Source: an uncultured Lachnospiraceae bacterium (GTDB taxonomy: Bacteria; Bacillota; Clostridia; Lachnospirales; Lachnospiraceae). From it: a stretch of 26,092 bases of DNA. Numbering within the stretch: the first letter of the stretch is position 1; every line of letters begins with the position of its first letter. This document shows, piece by piece, positions 14,550 through 21,234 of the stretch. Where the stretch lies: positions 1 to 26,092 of the forward strand of contig CAJTLX010000041.1 of assembly GCA_910577165.1 (NCBI GenBank). Direction: 5' to 3'. The translations under genes were made by a program, and so were the position numbers. The notes under the pieces were generated by a model. It was given only the letters and a program-made list of their open reading frames with translations. It searched no databases and had not been told where the DNA came from.

Positions 14550-16778
14550 ATGGCAGGAGAACGTATTTCCTATCGTATTGGGAGAAGTGGATTTCAGAAT
14601 TTTGAAACTGGAAATAAAAGGGAGTGGCTTTTATCCAACGGGATCGGCGGCTATGCAAACAGTACAGTACATGGCAATAGCAGCAGAATATTTTCCTCAT
14701 ATTTAATTGCCTCTCTGCACCCGCCCGTTGATCGGGTTCTGATACTTGCAAAGACGCACGAAGAATTTATTTTTTATCGGGATCAGGAAGATAGTGGGGC
14801 GGCGAGAAAAGAGTTGCTTGCACCGGAACGTTTTGTAAGTGCCGAGGCTTCCACGGAGGGGGTAAAGGTGGTGCGAAGGGATCTCGCAACAGCGCAGTAT
14901 CCGGGGTATCTGCGCGAGGGATACCGCTATCAGACAGGGTTTACTTTTGATGTCTGGCCGGAGTACCACTATTTTTCCGACGGCATTAAGATGAGCAAGC
15001 GGATCGCGCTGACCTACGGAAAGAATGAGACAGTGATCTCTTACACACTGGAAAACCACAGTGGGCAAGAGGCTGTATTTTCAGTTACCCCGCTCTTTAA
15101 TTTTAGACCATTTGGCGAGGTGAGCGAGAAAAATTCCCTTAATTTTTCGGTGCAGTGTTCGGGGAGGGAGATCTTGCTTACGCCGCGCGCCGCAAAAGAG
15201 TACCAGATTCGTTTTGTCGCCTCGGAGGGCACTCTCCATGATCGGCGGGAGCGTAAAACTTCCATGGCAACACCGAATTATCTGATTGAAGAAAATCAAT
15301 TATATTGTGTGGATATGCAAAATGGATTCACCGGCGTGGATCATCATTTTACACCGTACGAACTCCATATCGGTTTAAAGCCGGGAGAGAAAAAGGAAAT
15401 TGGGCTGATTTGCGAACTGCTTGGAGCGGAGGGATCAGAAAATCCGCAATATACGCAGGAAGAAAATCCCCTTGACTATGTACAGCGAGTATTTAGGGAG
15501 GCAGCCCTGCGCGCGGAAAAGCTTTTGGAGAGGGCGGGCAGTGCGGACGCACTGACTGGACGGCTGGTGCTTTCCGCCGACCATTTTCTTGTGCGGCGTG
15601 CATCTACTGGATATATGACCATTCTTGCAGGTTATCCCTGGTTTGCTGACTGGGGGCGGGATACGATGATTGCCTTTACTGGTCTGACACTTGCGACCGG
15701 GCGTTTTGAGGAGGCGCGTGAAGTGTTGCTTTCCTTTGCAAAGTATGTCAGCCAGGGGATGATTCCAAATGTTTTCCCGAATCACGCCAAGGAGGAGCCA
15801 ATGTATAATACCATTGATGCCTCGCTCTGGTATTTTTATGCTGTATATAAATATCTGCAATATACCACAGGACTTCCTTATTATCGGGCGGAAGAAAAAT
15901 CTTTCGATGGCAAATTTGCGGATAAACTTTCGGAGGAAGAAATTTTTATCCGCGATAAGATTTATCCGGTGCTTTGCGAAATTTTTGAAAGCTACCAAAA
16001 AGGGAAGGCGCGCTATGGGATTCATATGGAGGAAGACGGGCTGATTGCAGGCGGCGGCGGTCTGGATCAGCTGACCTGGATGGATGTGCGCGTGGGAGAT
16101 ATCGTGGTCACACCGCGCCATGGAAAGGCGGTGGAGATCAACGCTTTGTGGTACAATGCTATCCGCTGTATGCGCCTGTTTAGGGATCGTTTTTTTGCGG
16201 GAGTATCAGAAAATGCGGCGGAGATCGAGGAGCTTGACACGCTTTCTAAACGGGTGTGCCAGTCCTTTGTGGAAAAATTTTGGAATCCTGTACTGGGGTG
16301 CTTATATGATACTGTGGGGGAGGAGGGGGAGGATGCAAGTATTCGACCAAATCAGATTTTTGCGGTTTCCCTTCCATTTTCCATGCTTCCGGCGGAAAAG
16401 GAAAAAAGTATTGTGCGTGTTGTGTATGAGAATCTTTATACTCCTTATGGGCTGCGCAGTCTCGCACCGGGAGAGAGCGGATACCACAGAAAGTACAGTG
16501 GTCGGCTGATTGAACGCGATCTGGCTTACCATATGGGAACCACATGGGGATATCTCGCGGGTGCTTTCTTCGATGCGTGGGCAAAAACCATGGGGCAGGA
16601 AAAAGATCAGCTTAACCAAATGATTGAGAATTTTGCCGATCATATGGCGGACGGATGTCTTGGCGGAATTGCGGAGATATTTGACGGGGATTTCGCGTGT
16701 GAGAGCAGAGGATGCTACACCCAGGCGTGGAGTGTGGCAGAAGTGCTGCGCGCCAGACGTGAACTGCTAAAAAAGTAA
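14550..16778 (+). CDS. Glycogen debranching enzyme (amylo-alpha-1,6-glucosidase, GH133 type)
   Basis: This 742-residue enzyme removes alpha-1,6 branches during glycogen breakdown. The N-terminal domain begins with the family's WLLSNGIGGYANSTVHG (about 26-42). The C-terminal (alpha/alpha)6 catalytic domain contains GYPWFADWGRDTMIAF (about 361-376) and LTWMDVRVG followed by TPRHGKAVEINALWYN (about 507-535), the hallmark of archaeal/bacterial single-function debranching enzymes. The acidic residues in these motifs are the likely catalytic and sugar-binding groups. AAAGGAG lies six bases before the ATG. It is 34 bp downstream of hslO and probably co-transcribed. No other glycogen genes are in the window, so its pathway partners must lie elsewhere. 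Confidence 0.94.
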   Translation: MAGERISYRIGRSGFQNFETGNKREWLLSNGIGGYANSTVHGNSSRIFSSYLIASLHPPVDRVLILAKTHEEFIFYRDQEDSGAARKELLAPERFVSAEASTEGVKVVRRDLATAQYPGYLREGYRYQTGFTFDVWPEYHYFSDGIKMSKRIALTYGKNETVISYTLENHSGQEAVFSVTPLFNFRPFGEVSEKNSLNFSVQCSGREILLTPRAAKEYQIRFVASEGTLHDRRERKTSMATPNYLIEENQLYCVDMQNGFTGVDHHFTPYELHIGLKPGEKKEIGLICELLGAEGSENPQYTQEENPLDYVQRVFREAALRAEKLLERAGSADALTGRLVLSADHFLVRRASTGYMTILAGYPWFADWGRDTMIAFTGLTLATGRFEEAREVLLSFAKYVSQGMIPNVFPNHAKEEPMYNTIDASLWYFYAVYKYLQYTTGLPYYRAEEKSFDGKFADKLSEEEIFIRDKIYPVLCEIFESYQKGKARYGIHMEEDGLIAGGGGLDQLTWMDVRVGDIVVTPRHGKAVEINALWYNAIRCMRLFRDRFFAGVSENAAEIEELDTLSKRVCQSFVEKFWNPVLGCLYDTVGEEGEDASIRPNQIFAVSLPFSMLPAEKEKSIVRVVYENLYTPYGLRSLAPGESGYHRKYSGRLIERDLAYHMGTTWGYLAGAFFDAWAKTMGQEKDQLNQMIENFADHMADGCLGGIAEIFDGDFACESRGCYTQAWSVAEVLRARRELLKK

Positions 16779-16800
16779 AATAATATATCAGGTATGGGAT

Positions 16801-16853
16801 GATTCCCGCTTTTATAGGCGATAAGCAGCCTGTTTGAATCCATGGCGGGAGTC
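16801..16853. terminator. Stem-loop after the debranching enzyme gene
   Basis: GATTCCCGC and GCGGGAGTC form a 9-bp stem with one G-U pair. The inner part contains a smaller GGC/GCC pairing. No U-run follows, so it may be an mRNA 3'-end stabiliser or part of the neighbouring repeat rather than a true intrinsic terminator. Confidence 0.35.
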
Positions 16854-16858
16854 AATCT

Positions 16859-16955
16859 CCATCTGATAGAGCGGATTGCAGGACGCACATAAGAATGATG
16901 GTAAAGTATAGCGTGCGCCCCGCAGTAACAACGTCAGAGGTGTTCCTGAATTTGA
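16859..16955 (+). repeat. Dispersed hairpin repeat, copy D (expanded and decayed)
   Basis: It shares CCATCTGATAG (16859-16869), GCGGATTG (16871-16878) and CAGAGGTGTTCCTGAATTTG (16935-16954) with copy E, but has about 45 extra bases forming their own CGCAC/GTGCG stem in between. The terminal hairpin is partly broken by two C-C/A-C mismatches, while its wobble pairs are consistent with plus-strand RNA. Confidence 0.6.
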
Positions 16956-16974
16956 TCATTCTAAATTTTGTTCT

Positions 16975-17544
16975 TTATTCCTGATGATTTTTTTCGTCTT
17001 TTGGGCGGATCTCCTCGGCAAGTGAGGTGAATAAAACCATTGCGTCCGCCTTCAGTCCCTGATTTGCATAGAAACCTGAATCTGCATAGTCGGAAGCTTT
17101 TTTGGAGAAGGTAAAAGCGGAGGAAAGCTCACCGGATTGTTTGCAGATTCTGGCCTGCTCGTAAAAAGCGCGGGCGAGAAAAGCTTGCTTTTCATCGTAG
17201 AGAAGATCTGTATTTTTTGTCCCGGTAAGCCAGTCAGTTAATTCGCGATATTTTCCCTGGTGAAACCATTCTTTCATCTGGGAAAGTTCGGCATAAGCGG
17301 AGTGATCCGGAAGGGGGAACTTTTCTTTCCGGAGGGTATCCGACTCGTCCTCCATCAAGTCGGCAACGGGAATACCGAGAACGGACGAGAGATAAGCCAA
17401 TGTTTTCATTGAGGGAAGTGCGGAGCCGCTTTCAATTTGGCTGAGCATATTCCGGGTAATGAAATCGCCGACCACTTCCGCCTGCGTCATTTTTTTGGCA
17501 AGCCGGGCTTCTTTAATGCGTTGTCCAATGATATGTGCGTCCAT
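16975..17544 (-). CDS. XRE-family transcriptional regulator with helical C-terminal domain
   Basis: This 189-residue DNA-binding protein has an N-terminal Cro/CI helix-turn-helix (about residues 6-62: IGQRIKEARLAKKMTQAEVV, then the recognition helix region NMLSQIESGSALPSMKTLAYLSSVLG). The C-terminal 110 residues are helical and TPR-like (FYEQARICKQSGELSSAFTFSKKASDYA). This layout is shared with RNPP-like regulators that can bind small peptides, but no ligand is evident. The start at 17544 follows GGAGG by five bases. It is transcribed divergently from the NfeD-flotillin operon. Matching 15-bp palindromes lie just downstream of the -10 boxes of both promoters, so it probably represses itself and the operon. 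A dispersed hairpin repeat lies in its roughly 110-nt leader. Confidence 0.9.
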   Translation of the reverse strand: MDAHIIGQRIKEARLAKKMTQAEVVGDFITRNMLSQIESGSALPSMKTLAYLSSVLGIPVADLMEDESDTLRKEKFPLPDHSAYAELSQMKEWFHQGKYRELTDWLTGTKNTDLLYDEKQAFLARAFYEQARICKQSGELSSAFTFSKKASDYADSGFYANQGLKADAMVLFTSLAEEIRPKDEKNHQE

Positions 17545-17582
17545 AATTGCCTCCATATAGCGACCGCTTTGCTACAAAAGAT

Positions 17583-17634
17583 CCATCTGATAGCCTCCGG
17601 CGGATTGACAGCAAGAACGCCAGAGGTGTTCTTG
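17583..17634 (+). repeat. Dispersed hairpin repeat, copy E
   Basis: CCATCTGATAG (17583-17593), GCGGATTG (17600-17607) and a hairpin with arms CAAGAACGCC/GGTGTTCTTG around AGA (17612-17634) are all present. One pair is G-U on the plus strand and would be A-C on the minus strand, so the structure is intact only as plus-strand RNA. It lies in the leader of the minus-strand XRE gene. Confidence 0.7.
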
Positions 17635-17641
17635 AATTTAC

Positions 17642-17656
17642 GTAAATATAATTTAC
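17642..17656. promoter_or_regulatory. Operator candidate O1 at the XRE gene promoter
   Basis: GTAAATATAATTTAC is a perfect 6-bp-arm palindrome with a 3-bp centre. It begins three bases after the minus-strand -10 box (17665-17660), which places it over the transcription start. It differs from O2 at one base only. Confidence 0.75.
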
Positions 17657-17659
17657 ATA

Positions 17660-17687
17660 ATCATACCACAATTGCAAAGAAAATCAA
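17660..17687 (-). promoter_or_regulatory. Promoter of the XRE regulator gene
   Basis: On the minus strand TTGATT (17687-17682) and TATGAT (17665-17660) are 16 bases apart. The start codon lies at 17544, giving a leader of about 110 nt. Confidence 0.65.
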
Positions 17688-17756
17688 GCTATTTTTTCTC
17701 TATTTCACAAAAAGATAACAAAAAGATTAGAAAAAACTAAATTTTCTTTAATTTTC

Positions 17757-17785
17757 TTGACAAGATAACAAGATGATGGTATGAT
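17757..17785 (+). promoter_or_regulatory. Promoter of the NfeD-flotillin operon
   Basis: A consensus -35, TTGACA (17757-17762), and TATGAT (17780-17785) are separated by exactly 17 bases. The predicted start of transcription, near 17792, falls inside operator O2. Confidence 0.85.
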
Positions 17786-17789
17786 GATG

Positions 17790-17804
17790 GTAAATAAAAT
17801 TTAC
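17790..17804. promoter_or_regulatory. Operator candidate O2 at the NfeD-flotillin promoter
   Basis: GTAAATAAAATTTAC has 6-bp inverted arms GTAAAT/ATTTAC with a 3-bp centre. It begins four bases after the -10 box of the operon promoter. Its near-identity and matching placement to O1 strongly suggest one common DNA-binding protein, most simply the adjacent XRE regulator. Confidence 0.75.
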
Positions 17805-17823
17805 GTGAAAGGAGTGGTAGAGT

Positions 17824-18498
17824 ATGTATGCATGGTGGGAAAGTTTATCCGGGGTGCTTCGTGTACTGTATGTGATTGCGATTCCTTCAACCCTGCTTTT
17901 GTTTGTTCAGACGGTGATGATTGTTTTGGGCTTCGGAGAGCATAGTGCGGATGCAAATCCATCCGATACATCGGGGCTCGATTTTGATGTGGATGCAGAT
18001 ATGAGTGTGGACGGCGGCGATCTTTCCATCGATGATATCGATCTTAGCGCGGATAGTATTTCGGCGGAAGATGGCAGTGTAAATTCGGATTTCGGTACAC
18101 TGCGGCTCTTTACCCTGCAGGGCATTATCGCATTCTTAACGACCTTTTCCTGGATCTCGATCTGTTTTGTCAAGGGCGGGATGCAGCTTGTGCCATCTTT
18201 ATTCCTCGGCATTTTAGCAGGGATAATCATGATGTATGCGGTTGCGAAACTTTTGCAGGTTTCCAGCAAATTGGCAGAAAATGGGACTTTCCGCATTAAG
18301 AGTACGATCGGAGAATCAGCACTTGTCTATGTTACCATCCCGGAAAAAGGGGAGAATGGCGGCAAGGTAACGCTTACGATGGAGAGTGGTTTTGTGGAAC
18401 TCTCCGCCGTCACGGAGGGCGATATGCCAATTCCGGCGGGAGTGACCGTGCGCATTACCGATGTGGTGGGGGATACCGTGGTAGTGGAGAAAGTGTGA
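17824..18498 (+). CDS. NfeD-like membrane protein (YuaF type)
   Basis: This 224-residue membrane protein is a partner of flotillins, which organise membrane microdomains. It has a helix at about 12-38, an exposed loop at 39-92, two helices at about 97-117 and 120-145, and a C-terminal OB-like domain (about 160-224, ending GVTVRITDVVGDTVVVEKV) as in NfeD proteins. The protease domain of long NfeD proteins is absent. The loop is strikingly rich in Asp (DFDVDADMSVDGGDLSIDDI), longer and more acidic than I expect for this family. AAAGGAG precedes the ATG by about nine bases. It is first in a two-gene operon with flotillin, the same order as yuaF-floT of Bacillus subtilis, and is probably repressed through O2. 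Confidence 0.88.
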   Translation: MYAWWESLSGVLRVLYVIAIPSTLLLFVQTVMIVLGFGEHSADANPSDTSGLDFDVDADMSVDGGDLSIDDIDLSADSISAEDGSVNSDFGTLRLFTLQGIIAFLTTFSWISICFVKGGMQLVPSLFLGILAGIIMMYAVAKLLQVSSKLAENGTFRIKSTIGESALVYVTIPEKGENGGKVTLTMESGFVELSAVTEGDMPIPAGVTVRITDVVGDTVVVEKV

Positions 18499-18660
18499 AG
18501 GGACTCACTAAGTGCAGAAGTATCTGGCTTAGTGAGTTCAAGCTTCACACGGAAGAATCGTAAAAAAAGAAGCGATTCTTCTTATAAATCGTTCGCGTAT
18601 GTAAAAAGCGGGGAAACCCGTTTGCAGTCCCGTGTATTTTGCGCAGCCTGGCACGGGGCT
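18493..18660 (+). other. Three successive stem-loops between the NfeD-like gene and flotillin gene
   Basis: Stem 1 (18493-18550) pairs GTGTGAAG with CTTCACAC and, inside, ACTCACTAAG with CTTAGTGAGT; it includes the stop codon. Stem 2 (18552-18581) pairs GAAGAATCG with CGATTCTTC. Stem 3 (18626-18660) pairs AGTCCCGTG with CACGGGGCT, with one wobble pair. None is followed by a U-run. They lie in the 197-nt spacer of an otherwise compact operon and may set relative expression or mRNA processing. Confidence 0.7.
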
Positions 18661-18695
18661 AAGAAAAAAGGCGGCGCAGAAAAGAGGGCTGTTCA

Positions 18696-20081
18696 ATGTC
18701 AATGGAAGTGCTTATTGCAGTATGTGTTGTTGTCTTGGTGCTGTTTGCCGCCATCGCGGGAATTTTGTCGCGCTACCGGAAATGTCCGTCGGATAAGGTT
18801 ATGGTAATTTATGGTAAAGTCGGCACGGATAAGGATGGGCAGGCGCGCAGTGCGAAATGTATCCACGGCGGCGCGGCGTTCGTAGTGCCGGTACTTCAGT
18901 CATTCCAGTATCTAGATTTGACCCCGATCTCGATCAATGTCGATCTGCGCAATGCCCTGTCAAAACAAAATATCCGCGTGGATGTGCCATCCCGTTTTAC
19001 CGTCGGGATCTCGACGGAACCGGGAATTATGCAGAATGCGGCGGAGCGTCTGCTGGGGCTGAAATTAAATGAGATTCAGGAGTTGGCGAAGGATATTATT
19101 TTTGGTCAGCTTCGTCTTGTTATCGCGACGATGGATATTGAGGAGATCAATACTGACCGTGATAAATTTCTGCTCGCGGTTTCGAAAAATGTAGAAATTG
19201 AGTTGAAGAAAATCGGTCTTCGGTTAATCAATGTAAACGTAACAGATATTACGGATGAGTCTGGCTATATTGAGGCTCTCGGCAAGGAGGCAGCAGCGAA
19301 GGCGATCAACGACGCAAAGAAGAATGTCGCGGAGAAAGATCGCGATGGTGAGATTGGTCAGGCTCTTGCCCAGAAGGATCAGCGTATCCAGGTGGCAGCG
19401 GCGAACGCGAGTGCCATCCAGGGTGAGAATGACGCGAAGATCGAAGTCGCACAGTCCGAGGCGAACCGCCGCGAGAAAGAGGCGGACGCGCTGCGCATTG
19501 CGACAGCAGCCGAGGCGGTACAGGCGGCGCGCGCAAAGCAGGAAGCTTATGTGGCACAGCAGGAAGCAGAAAATACCCGTGCGCAGCTTGAGAAGGCAAC
19601 GCAGCAGGCGGATGTTATTGTGAGGGCACAGATTGAGAAGGAGAAGGTGGAGATTGCTGCGGAAGCCGAGGCGGAAGTAATGCGGCGCAAAGCGCGAGGC
19701 GAGGCGGATGCAATCTATGCAAAGATGGAAGCACAAGCAAAGGGTGCGCAGGAGATTTTGGAGAAGCAGGCAGAAGGAATGAGGAGGCTTGTCGAGGCAG
19801 CGGGCGGCGAAGCTGGCGATGCAGTGAAGCTAATTGTTGCGGATAAGCTTGAAGAATTGATGAAAATCCAGGTGGATGCCATCAAGGGGGTTAAGATCGA
19901 TAAAGTTACTGTTTGGGATGGCGGAAGCAAGGGTGATGGGAAGACTGCAACAGCCGATTTTCTCTCCGGGATGATGAAGTCCGTTCCCCCGTTAAATGAA
20001 CTGTTTAAGCAGGCAGGAATGGAATTGCCGGGACTTTTGGGAAAAGAAGTGGACGGGGAAGTGATAGAAAAACAGGAATAG
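18696..20081 (+). CDS. floT: Flotillin family protein (FloT-like)
   Basis: This 461-residue membrane-associated scaffold protein belongs to the SPFH/flotillin family. An N-terminal hydrophobic segment (about 4-24) is followed by the SPFH/band-7 domain (about 30-200; LTPISINVDLRNALSKQNIRVDVP and the conserved LNEIQELAKDIIFGQLRLVIATM). Next comes a long Ala/Glu/Arg-rich coiled coil (about 200-360) and a short variable tail. Flotillins form large oligomers that organise membrane proteins and fluidity; the partner is the NfeD-like protein encoded just before it. GAGGG lies seven bases before the ATG. Length and domain order are normal. A hairpin follows the stop. Confidence 0.95.
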   Translation: MSMEVLIAVCVVVLVLFAAIAGILSRYRKCPSDKVMVIYGKVGTDKDGQARSAKCIHGGAAFVVPVLQSFQYLDLTPISINVDLRNALSKQNIRVDVPSRFTVGISTEPGIMQNAAERLLGLKLNEIQELAKDIIFGQLRLVIATMDIEEINTDRDKFLLAVSKNVEIELKKIGLRLINVNVTDITDESGYIEALGKEAAAKAINDAKKNVAEKDRDGEIGQALAQKDQRIQVAAANASAIQGENDAKIEVAQSEANRREKEADALRIATAAEAVQAARAKQEAYVAQQEAENTRAQLEKATQQADVIVRAQIEKEKVEIAAEAEAEVMRRKARGEADAIYAKMEAQAKGAQEILEKQAEGMRRLVEAAGGEAGDAVKLIVADKLEELMKIQVDAIKGVKIDKVTVWDGGSKGDGKTATADFLSGMMKSVPPLNELFKQAGMELPGLLGKEVDGEVIEKQE

Positions 20082-20093
20082 AGATTCAGGAAA

Positions 20094-20132
20094 AACAGGG
20101 AGGAAGCAATAAAAAAATTGCTCCCTCCTGTT
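20094..20132 (+). terminator. Terminator-like hairpin after flotillin
   Basis: AACAGG...AGCAAT pairs with ATTGCT...CCTGTT, with a slightly bulged GA/CC-rich middle and an A-rich loop. It is a strong stem but is not followed by a U-run. It probably marks the 3' end of the NfeD-flotillin message. Confidence 0.5.
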
Positions 20133-20194
20133 ATCCGATCGGGAAGTATAAGGGAGTGTATGCAAAAATAACTAATAAAGAGAGGAGGAAGATG

Positions 20195-20839
20195 ATGGCA
20201 GATCGACCTGCATTTTTTATTTGTCAGGGAAAAGTTGTGAGTGAAATCTATTCGTTTGAATGGTTTCCCGGTTTTGCGGTATCCCAAAAGCAAAAATCCA
20301 TAGAAAGTCTGCACAGTGCGATAGTAAAAACAGACACCAATGCCAGACCGTTAGAGATCAGCACTAAGAGCAAGGAAGTGATTGGAGTAAATTTAAGTGC
20401 GTTCAATCTCAAGTTAAACGGCTATCTCCTAGAAAATATTTTTCAGAGTGCTAAAGTTTTTGAGAACGGGGGTCCGTATCTTGATTTGTTGGATGTTTTA
20501 CCGAAAGAAGCCAAGAGGGATGAAAGGTTACATCATTCTGGAGATTTAAGAGCGTTTCGCTATCAAAATGAGGACTTCCCTTTAATTCCTAAGACGGCAT
20601 TCTATGACTTCATCTATATTTCCGCGGTAAAAGAATCATTTGCGGCAGATGAAATTAACGTAATTTCCAATTATAATTATTTTACCGATATTGAATTTAA
20701 TCCTGCAAAAAGTATTAACACTCAGGCGAGAACAGCAGCATTGATTAAGCTGATTTTAGACGAGTATAGATATTTACCAGATTTCGACAAAAAAGAGTTT
20801 TTACAATATCACAGAGAGCATATTACTTATTCAATCTGA
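20195..20839 (+). CDS. NADAR-fold protein, DarT1-associated antitoxin type (orphan)
   Basis: A soluble protein of 214 residues. The pattern EFEWFPGFAVSQKQKSI-like (here FEWFPGFAVSQKQKSIESLH), VNLSAFNLKL, NIFQSAKVFENGGPYLDL, KRDERLHHSGDLRAFRYQ, IPKTAFYDFIYISA and FTDIEFNPAKSINTQARTAAL matches what I recall of the DarT1-associated NADAR antitoxin family. Those proteins reverse guanosine ADP-ribosylation of DNA by the DarT1 toxin. No DarT-like gene lies beside it, so it is either an orphan defence or anti-defence factor or has a housekeeping ADP-ribose role. The start at 20195 follows GGAGG by six bases; ATG 20192 is directly in front. An upstream in-frame GTG has no such site. Confidence 0.75.
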   Translation: MADRPAFFICQGKVVSEIYSFEWFPGFAVSQKQKSIESLHSAIVKTDTNARPLEISTKSKEVIGVNLSAFNLKLNGYLLENIFQSAKVFENGGPYLDLLDVLPKEAKRDERLHHSGDLRAFRYQNEDFPLIPKTAFYDFIYISAVKESFAADEINVISNYNYFTDIEFNPAKSINTQARTAALIKLILDEYRYLPDFDKKEFLQYHREHITYSI

Positions 20840-20976
20840 AATTTAAAATACCGCCGCAGTTTTTATCCATGCCGAGGCATTTTAAGTTTATTTTCTTATT
20901 ATCCCTGAACATTTTTTAATATGATCTTGCAAAGTCTTATTAGTTCCGCTAATGAAGAAGATTCGCAAGATTTATT

Positions 20977-21008
20977 TTCATTTTTCACCAAAACGTGATA
21001 TGATATCA
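20977..21008 (+). promoter_or_regulatory. purL promoter candidate with palindrome
   Basis: TTCATT (20977-20982) and TATGAT (20999-21004) are 16 bases apart. The -10 lies inside the 13-bp palindrome TGATATGATATCA (20996-21008), which could be an operator. The -35 is weak. Confidence 0.4.
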
Positions 21009-21028
21009 ATAGAACAAAGAAGTAGGCA

Positions 21029-21215
21029 AACGTAAATTCCCAAAACAGCAAAAATCCCTCCCAGGTAATGGGATAATGGGCACAGGAAGGGATTTTACGG
21101 AACTCCAAAACAGTAAAATTCCGGACAGTGCCCGGAAAGAAATTTTGAGAGCGAAGCGAACAAAAATTTCTTTCCCAGGTCTTGGGCACAGGAAGGGATT
21201 TTACGGAACTCCAAA
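21029..21215 (+). repeat. Duplicated hairpin module in the purL leader
   Basis: A 33-bp sequence occurs identically at 21077-21109 and 21183-21215 (core GGCACAGGAAGGGATTTTAC), 106 bp apart. Each copy is preceded by a related CCCAGGT...GGG segment. The first copy can pair AAAATCCCT with AGGGATTTT. Between the copies GGAAAGAAATTTT and AAAATTTCTTTCC form a perfect 13-bp stem. The arrangement suggests a structured, duplicated 5' leader of purL. Confidence 0.75.
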
Positions 21216-21234
21216 TAAGAAAGGGGCACATAAT

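Larger units (their letters stand above)
20840..21234. other. Long purL leader and intergenic region
   Basis: No gene is seen in these 395 bp. A small ATGCC/GGCAT hairpin with a T-rich tail lies near 20870-20890. A promoter candidate with a palindromic -10 region lies at 20977-21008, and a duplicated, hairpin-rich leader module at 21029-21215. A reading frame continues upstream from purL through this module, but the repeat copies are 106 bp apart and therefore lie in different frames, which argues against translation. Confidence 0.6.

Noticed and set aside
19224..19736. Long open frames opposite and shifted within the flotillin coiled-coil region
   Set aside because: Their composition (runs of Arg, Leu, Cys) is that of shadow frames of an Ala/Glu-rich coiled coil; the flotillin frame explains the region fully.
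20899..21231. Minus-strand frame of 110 codons opposite the purL leader
   Set aside because: It runs through the duplicated hairpin module, has no ribosome binding site and resembles no known toxin or other protein.
21076..21234. In-frame 53-codon N-terminal extension of purL
   Set aside because: It crosses a repeat whose copies lie in different frames, and PurL homologues begin near the MGNVKRIYVEKK start at 21235.
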